Of a stretch of 64,000 nt of DNA, positions 7,191 to 15,427 are shown piece after piece; the first letter of the stretch is position 1; every line of letters starts with the position of its first letter. The stretch covers positions 1 to 64,000 of IMG/VR virus record IMGVR_UViG_3300042549_005931. One strand, written 5' to 3'. The DNA is from a virus. The notes under the pieces are model-generated. The model saw nothing but the letters and a program-made list of their open reading frames with translations. It had not been told where the DNA came from and searched no databases. Both the position numbers and the translations under genes were made by a program.

Positions 7191-8437
7191 TGAATAGACC
7201 AATATTATTATTTAGAGGACCGGTTGAAACACGGTCGGGATATGGAAGTCATGCAAGGGATGTGTTAGAATCTTTATATAAAATGGATATGTTCGATATT
7301 AGTATTGATAGTTGTAATTGGGGTGTCACTCCAATGAATGCGTTGGAAGATGGTAATGAATTTCATCAATGGATTAAAGAACACAAAGTTGCATCAATAA
7401 GTGGACAACCTGACATTTATGTGTCGGTTACAATATCAAATGAATTCAGAAGAATTGGTAAATTTAATGTTGGTGTTACTGCAGGCGTTGAGACTACAGT
7501 TGTGGGTAAAGATTTAATTGACGGGTGCAATGAGATGGATTTAATTATTGTTCCATCTACATTTACAAGAGACTCATATTACAACACCGTTTATAATGAA
7601 ACTGAACAATCAACCAATAGATTGATTAAACAATTTAGAGTTAATAAAACTATTGAAGTTTTATTTGAAGGTATTAATACAAACATATATAATGATGTTG
7701 TAGACGAATCTTTTGATTTGGATATTAAAGAGGATTTTGCGTTTCTATTTGTTGGTCATTGGTTAAAAGGTGACCTTGGTCAAGATAGAAAGGATGTGGG
7801 AATGTTAATTAAAACATTTGTTGAAACATATAAAGATGTTGAGGATAAACCCGCATTGGTATTAAAAACATCATCAGGTGCGTTTTCTGTTAAAGATAGA
7901 GAACTAATTGCTCAAAAAATTAAACACATCGTTGGTGGTTCAAATGTACCCGTTTATCTTTTGTATGGTGATTTAAGTGATAATGAGATGAATTCATTAT
8001 ATAATCACCCTAAAATTAAATCTATGATTAGTTTAACCAAGGGTGAAGGTTTTGGTAGACCATTATTGGAATTCTCAATGACCGGTAAACCTATCATTGC
8101 TTCCAATTGGTCGGGACATAAAGATTTTTTACCAATGGATAAGGCTATTATGATTGGTGGTTCATTAAATGATGTTCATGATAGTGCGGTTGATAAGTTC
8201 ATATTAAAGGGTGCCAAATGGTTTACTGCAAACTATGGTGAGGCTGCTTCCATTTTAAAATTGGTGAGGGATGAATATGATACCTTTAAAACAAAGTCAG
8301 AAGAATTAAAAGAGATTAATAGACGTGATTTTAGTTTGGAAATGATGACTAAGAAGTTTGAAACTATCTTGACACCATATATTCAAAGACCTGAACGTGT
8401 TGACCTAAAATTACCGAAGTTAAATAAGATTGGATAA
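7190..8437 (+). CDS. Glycosyltransferase, GT4/GT-B type
   Basis: A 415-residue GT-B enzyme, distantly similar to its upstream neighbour. The donor domain has the E-x7-E motif EGFGRPLLE (Glu286 and Glu294), then MTGKPIIASNWSGHKDFL. The N-terminus (PILLFRGPVETRSGYGSHARD) matches GT4 enzymes that use a glycine-rich acceptor loop. It is translationally coupled at both ends: it starts on the TAA of the previous gene and ends with TAATG into the next. It is expected to act in series with the first GT4 enzyme on the same glycan. Confidence 0.85.
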   Translation: MNRPILLFRGPVETRSGYGSHARDVLESLYKMDMFDISIDSCNWGVTPMNALEDGNEFHQWIKEHKVASISGQPDIYVSVTISNEFRRIGKFNVGVTAGVETTVVGKDLIDGCNEMDLIIVPSTFTRDSYYNTVYNETEQSTNRLIKQFRVNKTIEVLFEGINTNIYNDVVDESFDLDIKEDFAFLFVGHWLKGDLGQDRKDVGMLIKTFVETYKDVEDKPALVLKTSSGAFSVKDRELIAQKIKHIVGGSNVPVYLLYGDLSDNEMNSLYNHPKIKSMISLTKGEGFGRPLLEFSMTGKPIIASNWSGHKDFLPMDKAIMIGGSLNDVHDSAVDKFILKGAKWFTANYGEAASILKLVRDEYDTFKTKSEELKEINRRDFSLEMMTKKFETILTPYIQRPERVDLKLPKLNKIG

Positions 8438-8685
8438 TGAAAGAATTCAAATTTTTTAAAGAGAACGATACTCGATTATGTTTGGAGAATAGTTTTTTGA
8501 CCTTTCCTTCCCAAATAAGATATGATAACGTTGAGTTTTGTTTTCAATTTGATGATGATGAACCCACCGTTTTTGCAAACGGTACCGAAGAAATTAGTAT
8601 TATAATAGAACCAACGAATGGTGGTAATATCACATTTACTACCAATGATAAACAGTTTACAATATTTGCAAGAGAAAGACAATGA
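8437..8685 (+). CDS. Hypothetical beta-rich protein, 82 residues
   Basis: No recognised family. It begins MKEFKFFKENDTRLCLE, and its first seven residues closely resemble those of the next gene product (MREFKFF), suggesting a shared N-terminal tag or common origin. The rest alternates polar and hydrophobic residues as in a small beta-sandwich (VEFCFQFDDDEPTVF, ISIIIEP, NITFTT). It overlaps both neighbours by a few bases. Function unknown. Confidence 0.55.
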   Translation: MKEFKFFKENDTRLCLENSFLTFPSQIRYDNVEFCFQFDDDEPTVFANGTEEISIIIEPTNGGNITFTTNDKQFTIFARERQ

Positions 8686-9068
8686 GAGAGTTTAAATTTT
8701 TCCGTGGTATTATAAGTCCACGTAAAATAAGAGTTACTTGGTCTCCTGAAATGGAACAAGATTTACAATCACACCATGGTATTGACGTTGAATCTGAATT
8801 AGCTTCATTGTTATCTGAAGAAATTGCTAGAGAAGTTGACAACGAAATATTAAGAAATCTAACAGGAACATTTCCATTTCCATTAACAGGAACCGGAACA
8901 ATAACTACTAATGGTGGTTACGCATTGACGACAACAAACACAGGTACTGCTAATTACACCACATTAACTGCAACAAACATCGCTAATACCAATTATACTA
9001 CAACAGCATCTGATAATTTACGTTACTTAAATCATTATATTAATATGGAGGGAGGTAATCGTGCATAG
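8682..9068 (+). CDS. Small protein with a segment like the T4-type major capsid protein C-terminus
   Basis: A 128-residue protein. After the MREFKFFRG start, residues 20-60 (SPEMEQDLQSHHGIDVESEL then ASLLSEEIAREVDNEIL) closely resemble the helix in T4-like gp23 major capsid proteins whose pattern is ELxxDLQxxHGxDAExEL followed by LSTEIxxEINREI. The remainder is Thr/Asn/Gly-rich (about 65-115), unlike a capsid core. It may be a small virion or assembly-related protein, or may have borrowed the capsid helix. Its 3' end carries the GGAGG that serves the next gene. Confidence 0.6.
   Translation: MREFKFFRGIISPRKIRVTWSPEMEQDLQSHHGIDVESELASLLSEEIAREVDNEILRNLTGTFPFPLTGTGTITTNGGYALTTTNTGTANYTTLTATNIANTNYTTTASDNLRYLNHYINMEGGNRA
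9051..9055 (+). promoter_or_regulatory. Shine-Dalgarno sequence GGAGG
   Basis: GGAGG lies five bases before the GTG at 9061, inside the end of the upstream gene. Nearly every other gene in the window lacks such a site, so this one stands out and supports the GTG start of the zinc-ribbon-like protein. Confidence 0.5.
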
Positions 9069-9267
9069 ATGTGATTGGCATATATGGCAACCAGAAGGAT
9101 GGGAATTCTGTTGGAGATGTGAAGAATTAACTAGAGAACATAACAAAAAAAAATATGAAAATAAGTTTCGCAATAACAGTTTGCAACGAGTTGGAGGAAA
9201 TCAAGAAGTTGGTTCCGTTCTTACTGGAAAACAAGAGAGTTCAGGACGAGATAGTAGTTCTTTATGA
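9061..9267 (+). CDS. Short Cys/Trp-rich, zinc-ribbon-like protein overlapping a glycosyltransferase gene
   Basis: GTG start supported by a GGAGG. The first 30 residues (HRCDWHIWQPEGWEFCWRC then EELTREHNKKK) contain Cys4, Cys17 and Cys20 plus His residues, enough for a small metal site, and look protein-like. From about residue 32 the frame runs inside the next gene and its composition becomes Ser/Gly/Gln-rich, unlike the first half. The turning point is a run of nine A (9145-9153). One extra A would end the frame at a TGA overlapping the next ATG, while one fewer would fuse it to the glycosyltransferase. So the annotated end may be wrong. Confidence 0.45.
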   Translation: MHRCDWHIWQPEGWEFCWRCEELTREHNKKKYENKFRNNSLQRVGGNQEVGSVLTGKQESSGRDSSSL

Positions 9268-9775
9268 CAATAAGAATGGTAATCCTGAGGTGTTAGATTT
9301 CTTATTACCTTATAACAAATTACCAAATGTCCAAACATGGAGAGGGTTTGATTTTGAGGATAACTTTGCAGATTGGAAGAACAAACTAAATGAATACTGC
9401 ACAGGAGATTACATCGTTCAAATCGACGCTGATGAAATGATTAGTAAGTACATGATTCAAAATATCAATGTTATTATTGGTATGAATCCTGATGTTGATT
9501 TATATTATCTACCAAGAATTAATACGGTTGATGGTTTAACTCCCGAACATATTGATAAATGGAAGTGGAGTATTGATGAAAAAGGGTGGGTTAATTTTCC
9601 GGATTATCAAGGAAGAGTTTATAAATCTGATTTAAAATGGTCAGGTAAGGTTCATGAAAGTATTATCGGGTCTAAAAAGTATTCACTTTTACCTGAAGAT
9701 TTTGTATATTGCATTCAACATCATAAAACAATTGAACGTCAAGAAAAACAAAATAATTACTATAATACACTATGA
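9155..9775 (+). CDS. Glycosyltransferase family 2
   Basis: A 206-residue GT-A enzyme resembling the WaaE/KdtX type of GT2. It starts KISFAITVCNELEEIKKL, has EIVVLYDNKNG after the second strand, the metal-binding IDADEM (residues about 92-97) and a C-terminal EGxxHE-like region SGKVHESIIG. It likely adds a hexose to a lipid or glycan acceptor in the cytoplasm. The gene overlaps the preceding zinc-ribbon-like frame by 113 bases; its ATG follows an A9 run, and a longer fused form cannot be excluded. It overlaps the next GT2 gene by 4 bases (ATGA). Confidence 0.8.
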   Translation: MKISFAITVCNELEEIKKLVPFLLENKRVQDEIVVLYDNKNGNPEVLDFLLPYNKLPNVQTWRGFDFEDNFADWKNKLNEYCTGDYIVQIDADEMISKYMIQNINVIIGMNPDVDLYYLPRINTVDGLTPEHIDKWKWSIDEKGWVNFPDYQGRVYKSDLKWSGKVHESIIGSKKYSLLPEDFVYCIQHHKTIERQEKQNNYYNTL

Positions 9776-10359
9776 GTAAGATAGAATTTATAATCCCAAC
9801 CTATAATCGACCCGATTTATTAATGTGTACAATCAACTCGATTGTTGCACAAAGAAGTGATAAATGGAAAATACATGTAGTTGCCGATTGTCCACCTGAA
9901 GGTACATTAGATAAGATAATGAAATATTTTGAGGGTGATGAGAGGATTAAATTTACAATATTACCCGAAAGATATAATGATTGGGGACATACACCAAGAA
10001 ATTACGGTATGGAACATGCAACGGAAGATTGGGTGGTTATGACAGGTGAGGATAACTATTACGTGCCAGTGTTTGTTGACCATTTTTTAGGTGCAGTTAG
10101 TGGTAAGCGAAATGTTCATTTTGTTTTTTGTAATATGGTACATAATTGGACCAATTTTCAATATTATGCAATTGATTGTTCACCAAAAAAAGATGAAATT
10201 GATATTGGTAATTTTATGGTTAGAAGAAAATTTGGTAATAAAATTAAATTAAATGTAACAAGGGCGGCCGCCGATGGGGAATATGTTGAGGAGTATTTAA
10301 AACAATATCCTATGGGTGTTACTTTAAAAATTAATAAAATATTATACGTACACAATTAA
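9772..10359 (+). CDS. Glycosyltransferase family 2
   Basis: A 195-residue GT-A protein. KIEFIIPTYNRPDLLMCTI is a standard GT2 start, followed by KIHVVADCPPEG and a nucleotide-binding region. In place of DxD it has GEDNYY (about residue 92), so metal binding is by a variant motif. It ends soon after the GT-A core and has no membrane segment. It is coupled to the previous GT2 gene (ATGA overlap) and lies just ahead of the DegT aminotransferase. Confidence 0.75.
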   Translation: MSKIEFIIPTYNRPDLLMCTINSIVAQRSDKWKIHVVADCPPEGTLDKIMKYFEGDERIKFTILPERYNDWGHTPRNYGMEHATEDWVVMTGEDNYYVPVFVDHFLGAVSGKRNVHFVFCNMVHNWTNFQYYAIDCSPKKDEIDIGNFMVRRKFGNKIKLNVTRAAADGEYVEEYLKQYPMGVTLKINKILYVHN

Positions 10360-10411
10360 TATGATTAAAATTACAGTTACAACTAAATAACTTTTATAAA
10401 AAAAAATTAAA

Positions 10412-11593
10412 ATGAAAAAAGAGATACCGTTATTTAAGGTTTTTATGGCAAACACCGCCGCAGATAAAGTTGCTAAAGTATTAAACAGTGGATTCATCGG
10501 TCAAGGACCTGTTGTAGATGAATTCGAAAATACCCTTAGTCAATATTTTCAACATCCTTACATTTCAACATTAAACGCAGCAACATCTGCCGAACATTTG
10601 GCATTACATTTAATTAAAAAACCATTCACATTCACAAAGGCGGATGGATATGGTATTAGAGAAAATGTTTGGGATGGTATGAAAGATGGTGATGAGGTTT
10701 TGACAACAGCATTAACATGTACAGCAACAAACTGGCCAATACTTGCAAATAACTTCAAGATTAAATGGGTTGATATTGACCCTAAAACTTTGAATATGGA
10801 TTTGGATGATTTGGAAAGAAAAATCGGTCCTAAAACAAGAGCCATTATGGTCGTTCATTGGGGTGGGTATCCGGTAGATTTGGATAGACTTAGACAAATT
10901 CAAGAGAAGTCATTACGTATGTACGGTTTCAAACCAGCAGTTATTGAAGATTGTGCACACGCAATGGGTAGTAAGTATAAAGGTAAATTGATTGGTACAC
11001 ATGGTAACATATGTACATTCTCATTACAGGCAATTAAACACATTACATCAGTTGATGGTGGGTTATTATTCTTACCTCATGAAGAACTAAACAGACGAGC
11101 TCGTTTATTGAGATGGTATGGTATCGATAGAGATTCACCAAGAAAAGATTTTAGATGTGAAGCTGACATTGAAGAGTGGGGTTTTAAATTCCATATGAAT
11201 GATGTTAATGCGGCCATTGGTGTAGAAAATTTCAAACACGTAGATGAAATTGTTGGTAAACATAAATCAAACGCTAAGTACTATGATGATAATTTAAAGT
11301 TTGTATCAGGTGTAACTTTATTAGAAAGAAATCCAGATATGGAAAGTGCCTTTTGGATTTATTCATTATTAGTTGAAAGAAAAGGTGACTTCATGAAATA
11401 TATGAAAGAATGTGGAATTGCTGTTTCACAAGTTCATGAAAGAAATGATATTCATACTTGCGTAAAAGACTATCGTGCGATGTTGCCTAACTTAGATAGA
11501 ACCATCGGTAGTGTTATCTCAATTCCAATTGGTTGGTGGGTAACAGAAGAAGATAGAAAATATATTGTAGATTGTATTAAAAAAGGTTGGTAA
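10412..11593 (+). CDS. DegT/DnrJ/EryC1/StrS-family PLP aminotransferase
   Basis: A 393-residue fold-type I aminotransferase that makes amino-sugars from nucleotide-keto-sugars. Landmarks: SGFIGQGPVVDEFE, NAATSAEHLALHL, DEVLTTALTCTATNWPI, the PLP-binding EDCAHAMGSKYKG (Asp180) and the Schiff-base Lys209 in SLQAIKHITSVDGG; the family substrate loop FKFHMNDVNAAIG is intact. It implies a deoxy-amino sugar (of the perosamine or viosamine type) is made, but no dehydratase of the RmlB type is in the window, so the keto-sugar must come from the host or from elsewhere in the genome. Its stop overlaps the methyltransferase start (TAATG). Confidence 0.9.
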   Translation: MKKEIPLFKVFMANTAADKVAKVLNSGFIGQGPVVDEFENTLSQYFQHPYISTLNAATSAEHLALHLIKKPFTFTKADGYGIRENVWDGMKDGDEVLTTALTCTATNWPILANNFKIKWVDIDPKTLNMDLDDLERKIGPKTRAIMVVHWGGYPVDLDRLRQIQEKSLRMYGFKPAVIEDCAHAMGSKYKGKLIGTHGNICTFSLQAIKHITSVDGGLLFLPHEELNRRARLLRWYGIDRDSPRKDFRCEADIEEWGFKFHMNDVNAAIGVENFKHVDEIVGKHKSNAKYYDDNLKFVSGVTLLERNPDMESAFWIYSLLVERKGDFMKYMKECGIAVSQVHERNDIHTCVKDYRAMLPNLDRTIGSVISIPIGWWVTEEDRKYIVDCIKKGW

Positions 11594-12558
11594 TGGAGAG
11601 AATAATTGATGACTCGTTTTTAAAATCTGATGTAACGGAGTTTGCATTAGGTTATGATAAAGTTAAGAATCATACTTGGTATGATAACTTAAATTATATG
11701 GTTGATTTATCTAAAAAATATTTCAATGAGGATAACTTCATTATGGATTATTCTTGTGGTACCGGCATTTTTTGTGAGAGATTATTAAAATCTACAATTG
11801 ATTGTCCAAGAATTTTAATGATGGACTCCTCACCAAAATATTTGAAGTTATCTCATGATAAATTCGGTAGAAATTATAAGTTTCATTTTAGGGTTATTAA
11901 CTATCTTAAAAATGAGGGTAGGTTACAAACAATATCCGAAACTTTAGGTGAAGATTATAAAGAACTATTAGATGGGATTGTTTGTACAAACGCAATTCAT
12001 TTATACCCAACAATCGATGATACAATTAAATCTTGGAATGATATTTTAGTTAAGGGTGGTAAATTATTAATAAATTCGGGTAACATATACAACCCATTAA
12101 TGGGTGAAGAAACGAAGTTGATTGACCAGACAGTAGAGGAGATTTCTAAAATGTCATATGACATTGTAAAAGGTGATTCTAAATATTCCAAATATGTTGA
12201 TTTAATTGACAATTTCGACTATATTGAAAAACATAATGTACTTAGAGATAAATACTTTTTACCTATTCGACCGATTAATTTCTACACAGATGAATTAATT
12301 AAAAATGGGTTTAAAATTGTGGAAGTTAAAACTATTGATGTCGATGCTAAAGTTGACGAGTGGTTTGATTTCTTAAAAGTATATCACGAAGGTATTATTG
12401 GTTGGATTGGTGGTTCTAAAAAAATTACCGGTGTTGAACCAAGTGAAGATGAAGTTAATGATAGAGTCGAAATTATAAAATTGGCGCTAACAAAAATGTT
12501 TAATAACCAAAACGATTTTAAAGCGTGTTGGAACTATATAATTTGTGAAAAAATATAA
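11593..12558 (+). CDS. Class I SAM-dependent methyltransferase
   Basis: About 321 residues. The ATG at 11593 overlaps the DegT stop and is preferred over an in-frame TTG two codons earlier. The SAM-binding motif I is FIMDYSCGTGIFCERLL (near 49-65) with an acidic residue after strand 2 (MMDSSPKY), and a third strand at GIVCTNAIHLYP, all typical of Methyltransf_25-like enzymes. The C-terminal half (from about 200) is an extension without recognised domain, perhaps for acceptor binding. With the aminotransferase it may make an O- or N-methylated sugar. Confidence 0.75.
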   Translation: MERIIDDSFLKSDVTEFALGYDKVKNHTWYDNLNYMVDLSKKYFNEDNFIMDYSCGTGIFCERLLKSTIDCPRILMMDSSPKYLKLSHDKFGRNYKFHFRVINYLKNEGRLQTISETLGEDYKELLDGIVCTNAIHLYPTIDDTIKSWNDILVKGGKLLINSGNIYNPLMGEETKLIDQTVEEISKMSYDIVKGDSKYSKYVDLIDNFDYIEKHNVLRDKYFLPIRPINFYTDELIKNGFKIVEVKTIDVDAKVDEWFDFLKVYHEGIIGWIGGSKKITGVEPSEDEVNDRVEIIKLALTKMFNNQNDFKACWNYIICEKI

Positions 12559-12565
12559 AAACATT

Positions 12566-13237
12566 ATGAATCATTGGGATGAGTATTGGGTTAACGTTAA
12601 ATGGAGTCCTTTATTAAAAAATCCGTCTCCTAAGATGTATGGTGGAACAAATTACGAACCATTAGCAACTATTGGTATGACCGCATTTCTTGATGCGGTT
12701 AAAGATAAATTTGTAGAAAATTTTTCAATATTAGATTATGGTTGTGGTGCAGGTATATTGATTAATCCAATAAGTGAAAGACTTGCTAATTTTACATATT
12801 ATGGGTTAGAACCAATAAATGGGGATGGTCCATCAAGAATAGAATTGGGTAAAGAATCTTTTAATGATTCAAGAGTAAAATTTGGATTCATTGAAAGTGA
12901 TTATGATGATGTAATTAAAAATAAATTAGATTGTGTAATTTTAATATCAATTTTTACACATTTAACAATTGAGGACATTTATTTAACGTTAGACAAATTA
13001 ATTAAAGTTTTTGAGGTTAGTCCTAATTCCTCCATTGTTTTTTCTTGTTTTATTTCGAATAAGAGAGTATTGGTAAACCATCTCCCAAATATATGGGAAA
13101 GATTTTACGGTGAAAGTCATATAATGATAGATGATTTAGTAACATATTGCAATAAAAATAATTTAAAATTAATTAAACATATGGATTTTATCGCAGCCGG
13201 GGGATATAATCATCAAATATTTAAAATCGAAAAATAA
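12566..13237 (+). CDS. Class I SAM-dependent methyltransferase
   Basis: About 223 residues with motif I FSILDYGCGAGILINPI (near 52-68), then YYGLEPINGDGPS, and CVILISIFTHLTIEDI as motif IV. The ATG at 12566 is chosen because it gives the usual MNHWDEYW start; a GTG at 12545 would add seven basic residues. The second methyltransferase in a row; the two are not close copies. It probably methylates a sugar or a carboxylate of the glycan. Confidence 0.75.
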   Translation: MNHWDEYWVNVKWSPLLKNPSPKMYGGTNYEPLATIGMTAFLDAVKDKFVENFSILDYGCGAGILINPISERLANFTYYGLEPINGDGPSRIELGKESFNDSRVKFGFIESDYDDVIKNKLDCVILISIFTHLTIEDIYLTLDKLIKVFEVSPNSSIVFSCFISNKRVLVNHLPNIWERFYGESHIMIDDLVTYCNKNNLKLIKHMDFIAAGGYNHQIFKIEK

Positions 13238-13803
13238 TGGTAGGTTGGAACGAAGAAATTAAAAAAGAATTGGGTTACTGTGGTGACAATGTCTTTATAG
13301 GTCATAATGTTGTTTTTACCAATCCTAAAAATGTTATATTAGGTGATAACGTTAGAATTGACCCGTTTTGTTTGATAACAACGGCATTAGAAGTTGATAA
13401 ATATACTCAAATATGTTCACACGCAGTTTTAGGTGGTGGAGTACAACATAAAATTACATTAGGTAAATGGAATTTTATTGGTTATGGGTCTAAATTATTT
13501 TGTGCATCCGAAGATTATAGCGGTGAGTTTGGTCCCGTAAATGAATATTGGGGTAACAATAAAATTTTTAGAGGTGATATCACTTTTAAAGACTATTCAG
13601 GAATCGCGTCCGATGTAATGGTTTTACCGGGTGTCACATTTCCCGAAGGTTGTACTATTGGTGCTAAAAGTTTTGTTTATTCAAAATCGAAACTAAATGA
13701 ATGGTCAATTTATTTGGGTAACCCATTAGTATTTCATAAAGAAAGAAATAAAGATAATGTGATTAGTTTATCTAATGACCCAAATTTCCTTAAGAATAAA
13801 TGA
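13237..13803 (+). CDS. Left-handed beta-helix (hexapeptide) acyltransferase
   Basis: A 188-residue protein with repeating hexapeptide-type turns (VFIGHNVVF, VILGDNVRID, CSHAVLGGG, ITLGKWNFIGYGS, GIASDVMVLPGVTF, GCTIGAKSFV) that form the left-handed beta-helix of acetyl- or acyl-transferases, including VatD and WbbJ types. It has no N-terminal membrane helix. It would transfer an acyl group from acyl-CoA or acyl-ACP to a sugar hydroxyl or amine. In this operon it may use the amine made by DegT and an acyl product of the KASIII enzyme. The start shares a base with the previous stop. Confidence 0.85.
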   Translation: MVGWNEEIKKELGYCGDNVFIGHNVVFTNPKNVILGDNVRIDPFCLITTALEVDKYTQICSHAVLGGGVQHKITLGKWNFIGYGSKLFCASEDYSGEFGPVNEYWGNNKIFRGDITFKDYSGIASDVMVLPGVTFPEGCTIGAKSFVYSKSKLNEWSIYLGNPLVFHKERNKDNVISLSNDPNFLKNK

Positions 13804-14531
13804 GTAAGTGTTTAAAAATAATATGTTGTTACTTGGGTCGGAGGAATGGTACACACAATACTCCTACCAATATTTTACCATTTATTAATCAATCAATAGA
13901 AAATGAAATTGAAATTGAAAATGGTTTTGATACTGATGTTATTTTTGTTGTAAATGAAAGCTCAAACATGAGTGGATTTGAATGTATTTTGGAACAAAAT
14001 GGTAAACAAACAAAAAACGGTAAGATAATAATAGAAACAAGACCCAATATAAATGGTTCATTTGGTGCATATTATGATATGTTTAGAAAATACATAAATG
14101 CTTACGATTATTTCTTTTTTTGTGAAGATGATGTTTTAATATATAAAGAAAATTATATTAAGGATTTTATTGAATTTTGTGATAGTGACGATTCTGTTGG
14201 ATTTGTATCTTTAGCCCCTATACACGATGGTAAAAATTATGCTATACATTCAGGAGGTGGTTGTGGTCTTACAAGTAAAGAAAAATTTTTATCCGCAAAT
14301 ACAATGAATGAAATTGATAATTTTAATAATAACGGTATTAATGTTCCGTATTCAAATTTACTTTTAATGGAAGTTTCATTTACAAATAAATTCGTAATAT
14401 GTGGATTATCGTTAAAAAATCACCCTAAATTTAATCCATTATGTGATAATTATGAAAAACATATTGGTCATAGAAACAATTTTAAACCCGAATATTTGGG
14501 TTTAGAATTTATATACAAAGTTGGAAATTAA
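13800..14531 (+). CDS. GT-A-like glycosyltransferase, family uncertain
   Basis: A 243-residue protein with a GT-A look: first strand LKIICCYLGRRNG, a donor-binding stretch SFGAYYDMFRKYI and the acidic, metal-binding type motif FFFCEDDVLIYKENYI (near 101-116). It lacks the standard GT2 start. A GGGCGLTS loop and a C-terminal GLEF strand follow. Its position among glycosyltransferases and the EDD motif support the call, but the exact family is not recognised. It overlaps the acyltransferase gene by 4 bases. Confidence 0.6.
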   Translation: MSKCLKIICCYLGRRNGTHNTPTNILPFINQSIENEIEIENGFDTDVIFVVNESSNMSGFECILEQNGKQTKNGKIIIETRPNINGSFGAYYDMFRKYINAYDYFFFCEDDVLIYKENYIKDFIEFCDSDDSVGFVSLAPIHDGKNYAIHSGGGCGLTSKEKFLSANTMNEIDNFNNNGINVPYSNLLLMEVSFTNKFVICGLSLKNHPKFNPLCDNYEKHIGHRNNFKPEYLGLEFIYKVGN

Positions 14532-14545
14532 AAATATTTAATATT

Positions 14546-15427
14546 ATGAGAAATTTTAAACAGAATCATAAGGAAATGAATTGGCCGTGGGTTGAGTCCC
14601 CCTTCTTCAATGAATTAATTAAACATCAAGAATTAACTAATGAACAAAGAGATTTAGCCATAAAATTAAATAAAGATGGATATGTCATTTTAGATTTAGG
14701 TTTAACCGATGAACAAATTGATGCGTTTAAAACTGAGATTGATACCTTAAATGATAGAGATACTGTCGTTACTCAAGCCGATGGATATCATTATTCAAAA
14801 GGTAAGAGAATATTCGAGGGTTGGAAAGATAGTGAGATGTTACAATCTCTTTCTTTAAATCCTGTGGTTATGGATGCATTAAGATTACTTTACAAGAGAG
14901 AACCATATCCATTTCAAACAATTACATTTAATTATGGTTCTAATCAACCATTACATAGTGACTTAATTCACTTCGATTCAATACCACACAGATGGTTAAC
15001 CGCGGTATGGGTGGCGTTAGAAGATATGACCAACCAGAATGGTTCATTGTTATATGTTCCAGGTTCCCATAAACTACCCATATTTGACTTCTACGACCTT
15101 AAAGTTAAAGTTCCTGAGTATGGTAAACAATTTGATAGTTATGCAGAATATGAGGAGTTTATTAGACAACTGGTGGAAGTACAAGAATTAGAAGTAAAAC
15201 CATTAATATGTAAGAAGGGTCAAGCACTTGTTTGGTCTGCCAATTTAATACATGGTGGTGACATTATCAGAGACCCGAATAGTACACGTTATTCACAAGT
15301 AACCCATTACTATTACGACGATTGTGAAGTTTACTATTCACCTATGTTCTCAGAATCATGGAAGGGTGACTTCAAAACAAAAGATTTAACCGGTAAAAAT
15401 ATTAGAGAATTTAAACATACAAAATAA
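14546..15427 (+). CDS. Phytanoyl-CoA dioxygenase (PhyH)-like Fe(II)/2-oxoglutarate oxygenase
   Basis: A 293-residue protein of the PhyH fold. Iron ligands His137 and Asp139 (PLHSDLIHF) and His236 (LVWSANLIHGG), with Arg248 likely binding 2-oxoglutarate (NSTRYSQVTHYYY). The upstream segment NKDGYVILDLGLTDEQIDAF is the usual PhyH N-terminus. Such enzymes hydroxylate acyl chains, sugars or natural products. In this operon it could hydroxylate the acyl group or sugar built by the neighbouring KASIII and acyltransferase. Preceded by a 14-base AT spacer; its stop is shared with the KASIII start. Confidence 0.85.
   Translation: MRNFKQNHKEMNWPWVESPFFNELIKHQELTNEQRDLAIKLNKDGYVILDLGLTDEQIDAFKTEIDTLNDRDTVVTQADGYHYSKGKRIFEGWKDSEMLQSLSLNPVVMDALRLLYKREPYPFQTITFNYGSNQPLHSDLIHFDSIPHRWLTAVWVALEDMTNQNGSLLYVPGSHKLPIFDFYDLKVKVPEYGKQFDSYAEYEEFIRQLVEVQELEVKPLICKKGQALVWSANLIHGGDIIRDPNSTRYSQVTHYYYDDCEVYYSPMFSESWKGDFKTKDLTGKNIREFKHTK

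Noticed and set aside
8476-8842. Minus-strand open frames opposite the small genes at 8437-9068
   Set aside because: They overlap each other and well-packed plus-strand genes, and their products lack any domain-like pattern.
10361-10390. Nine-codon frame (MIKITVTTK) between a GT2 gene and the DegT gene
   Set aside because: Too short to support, with no conserved feature or ribosome-binding site.
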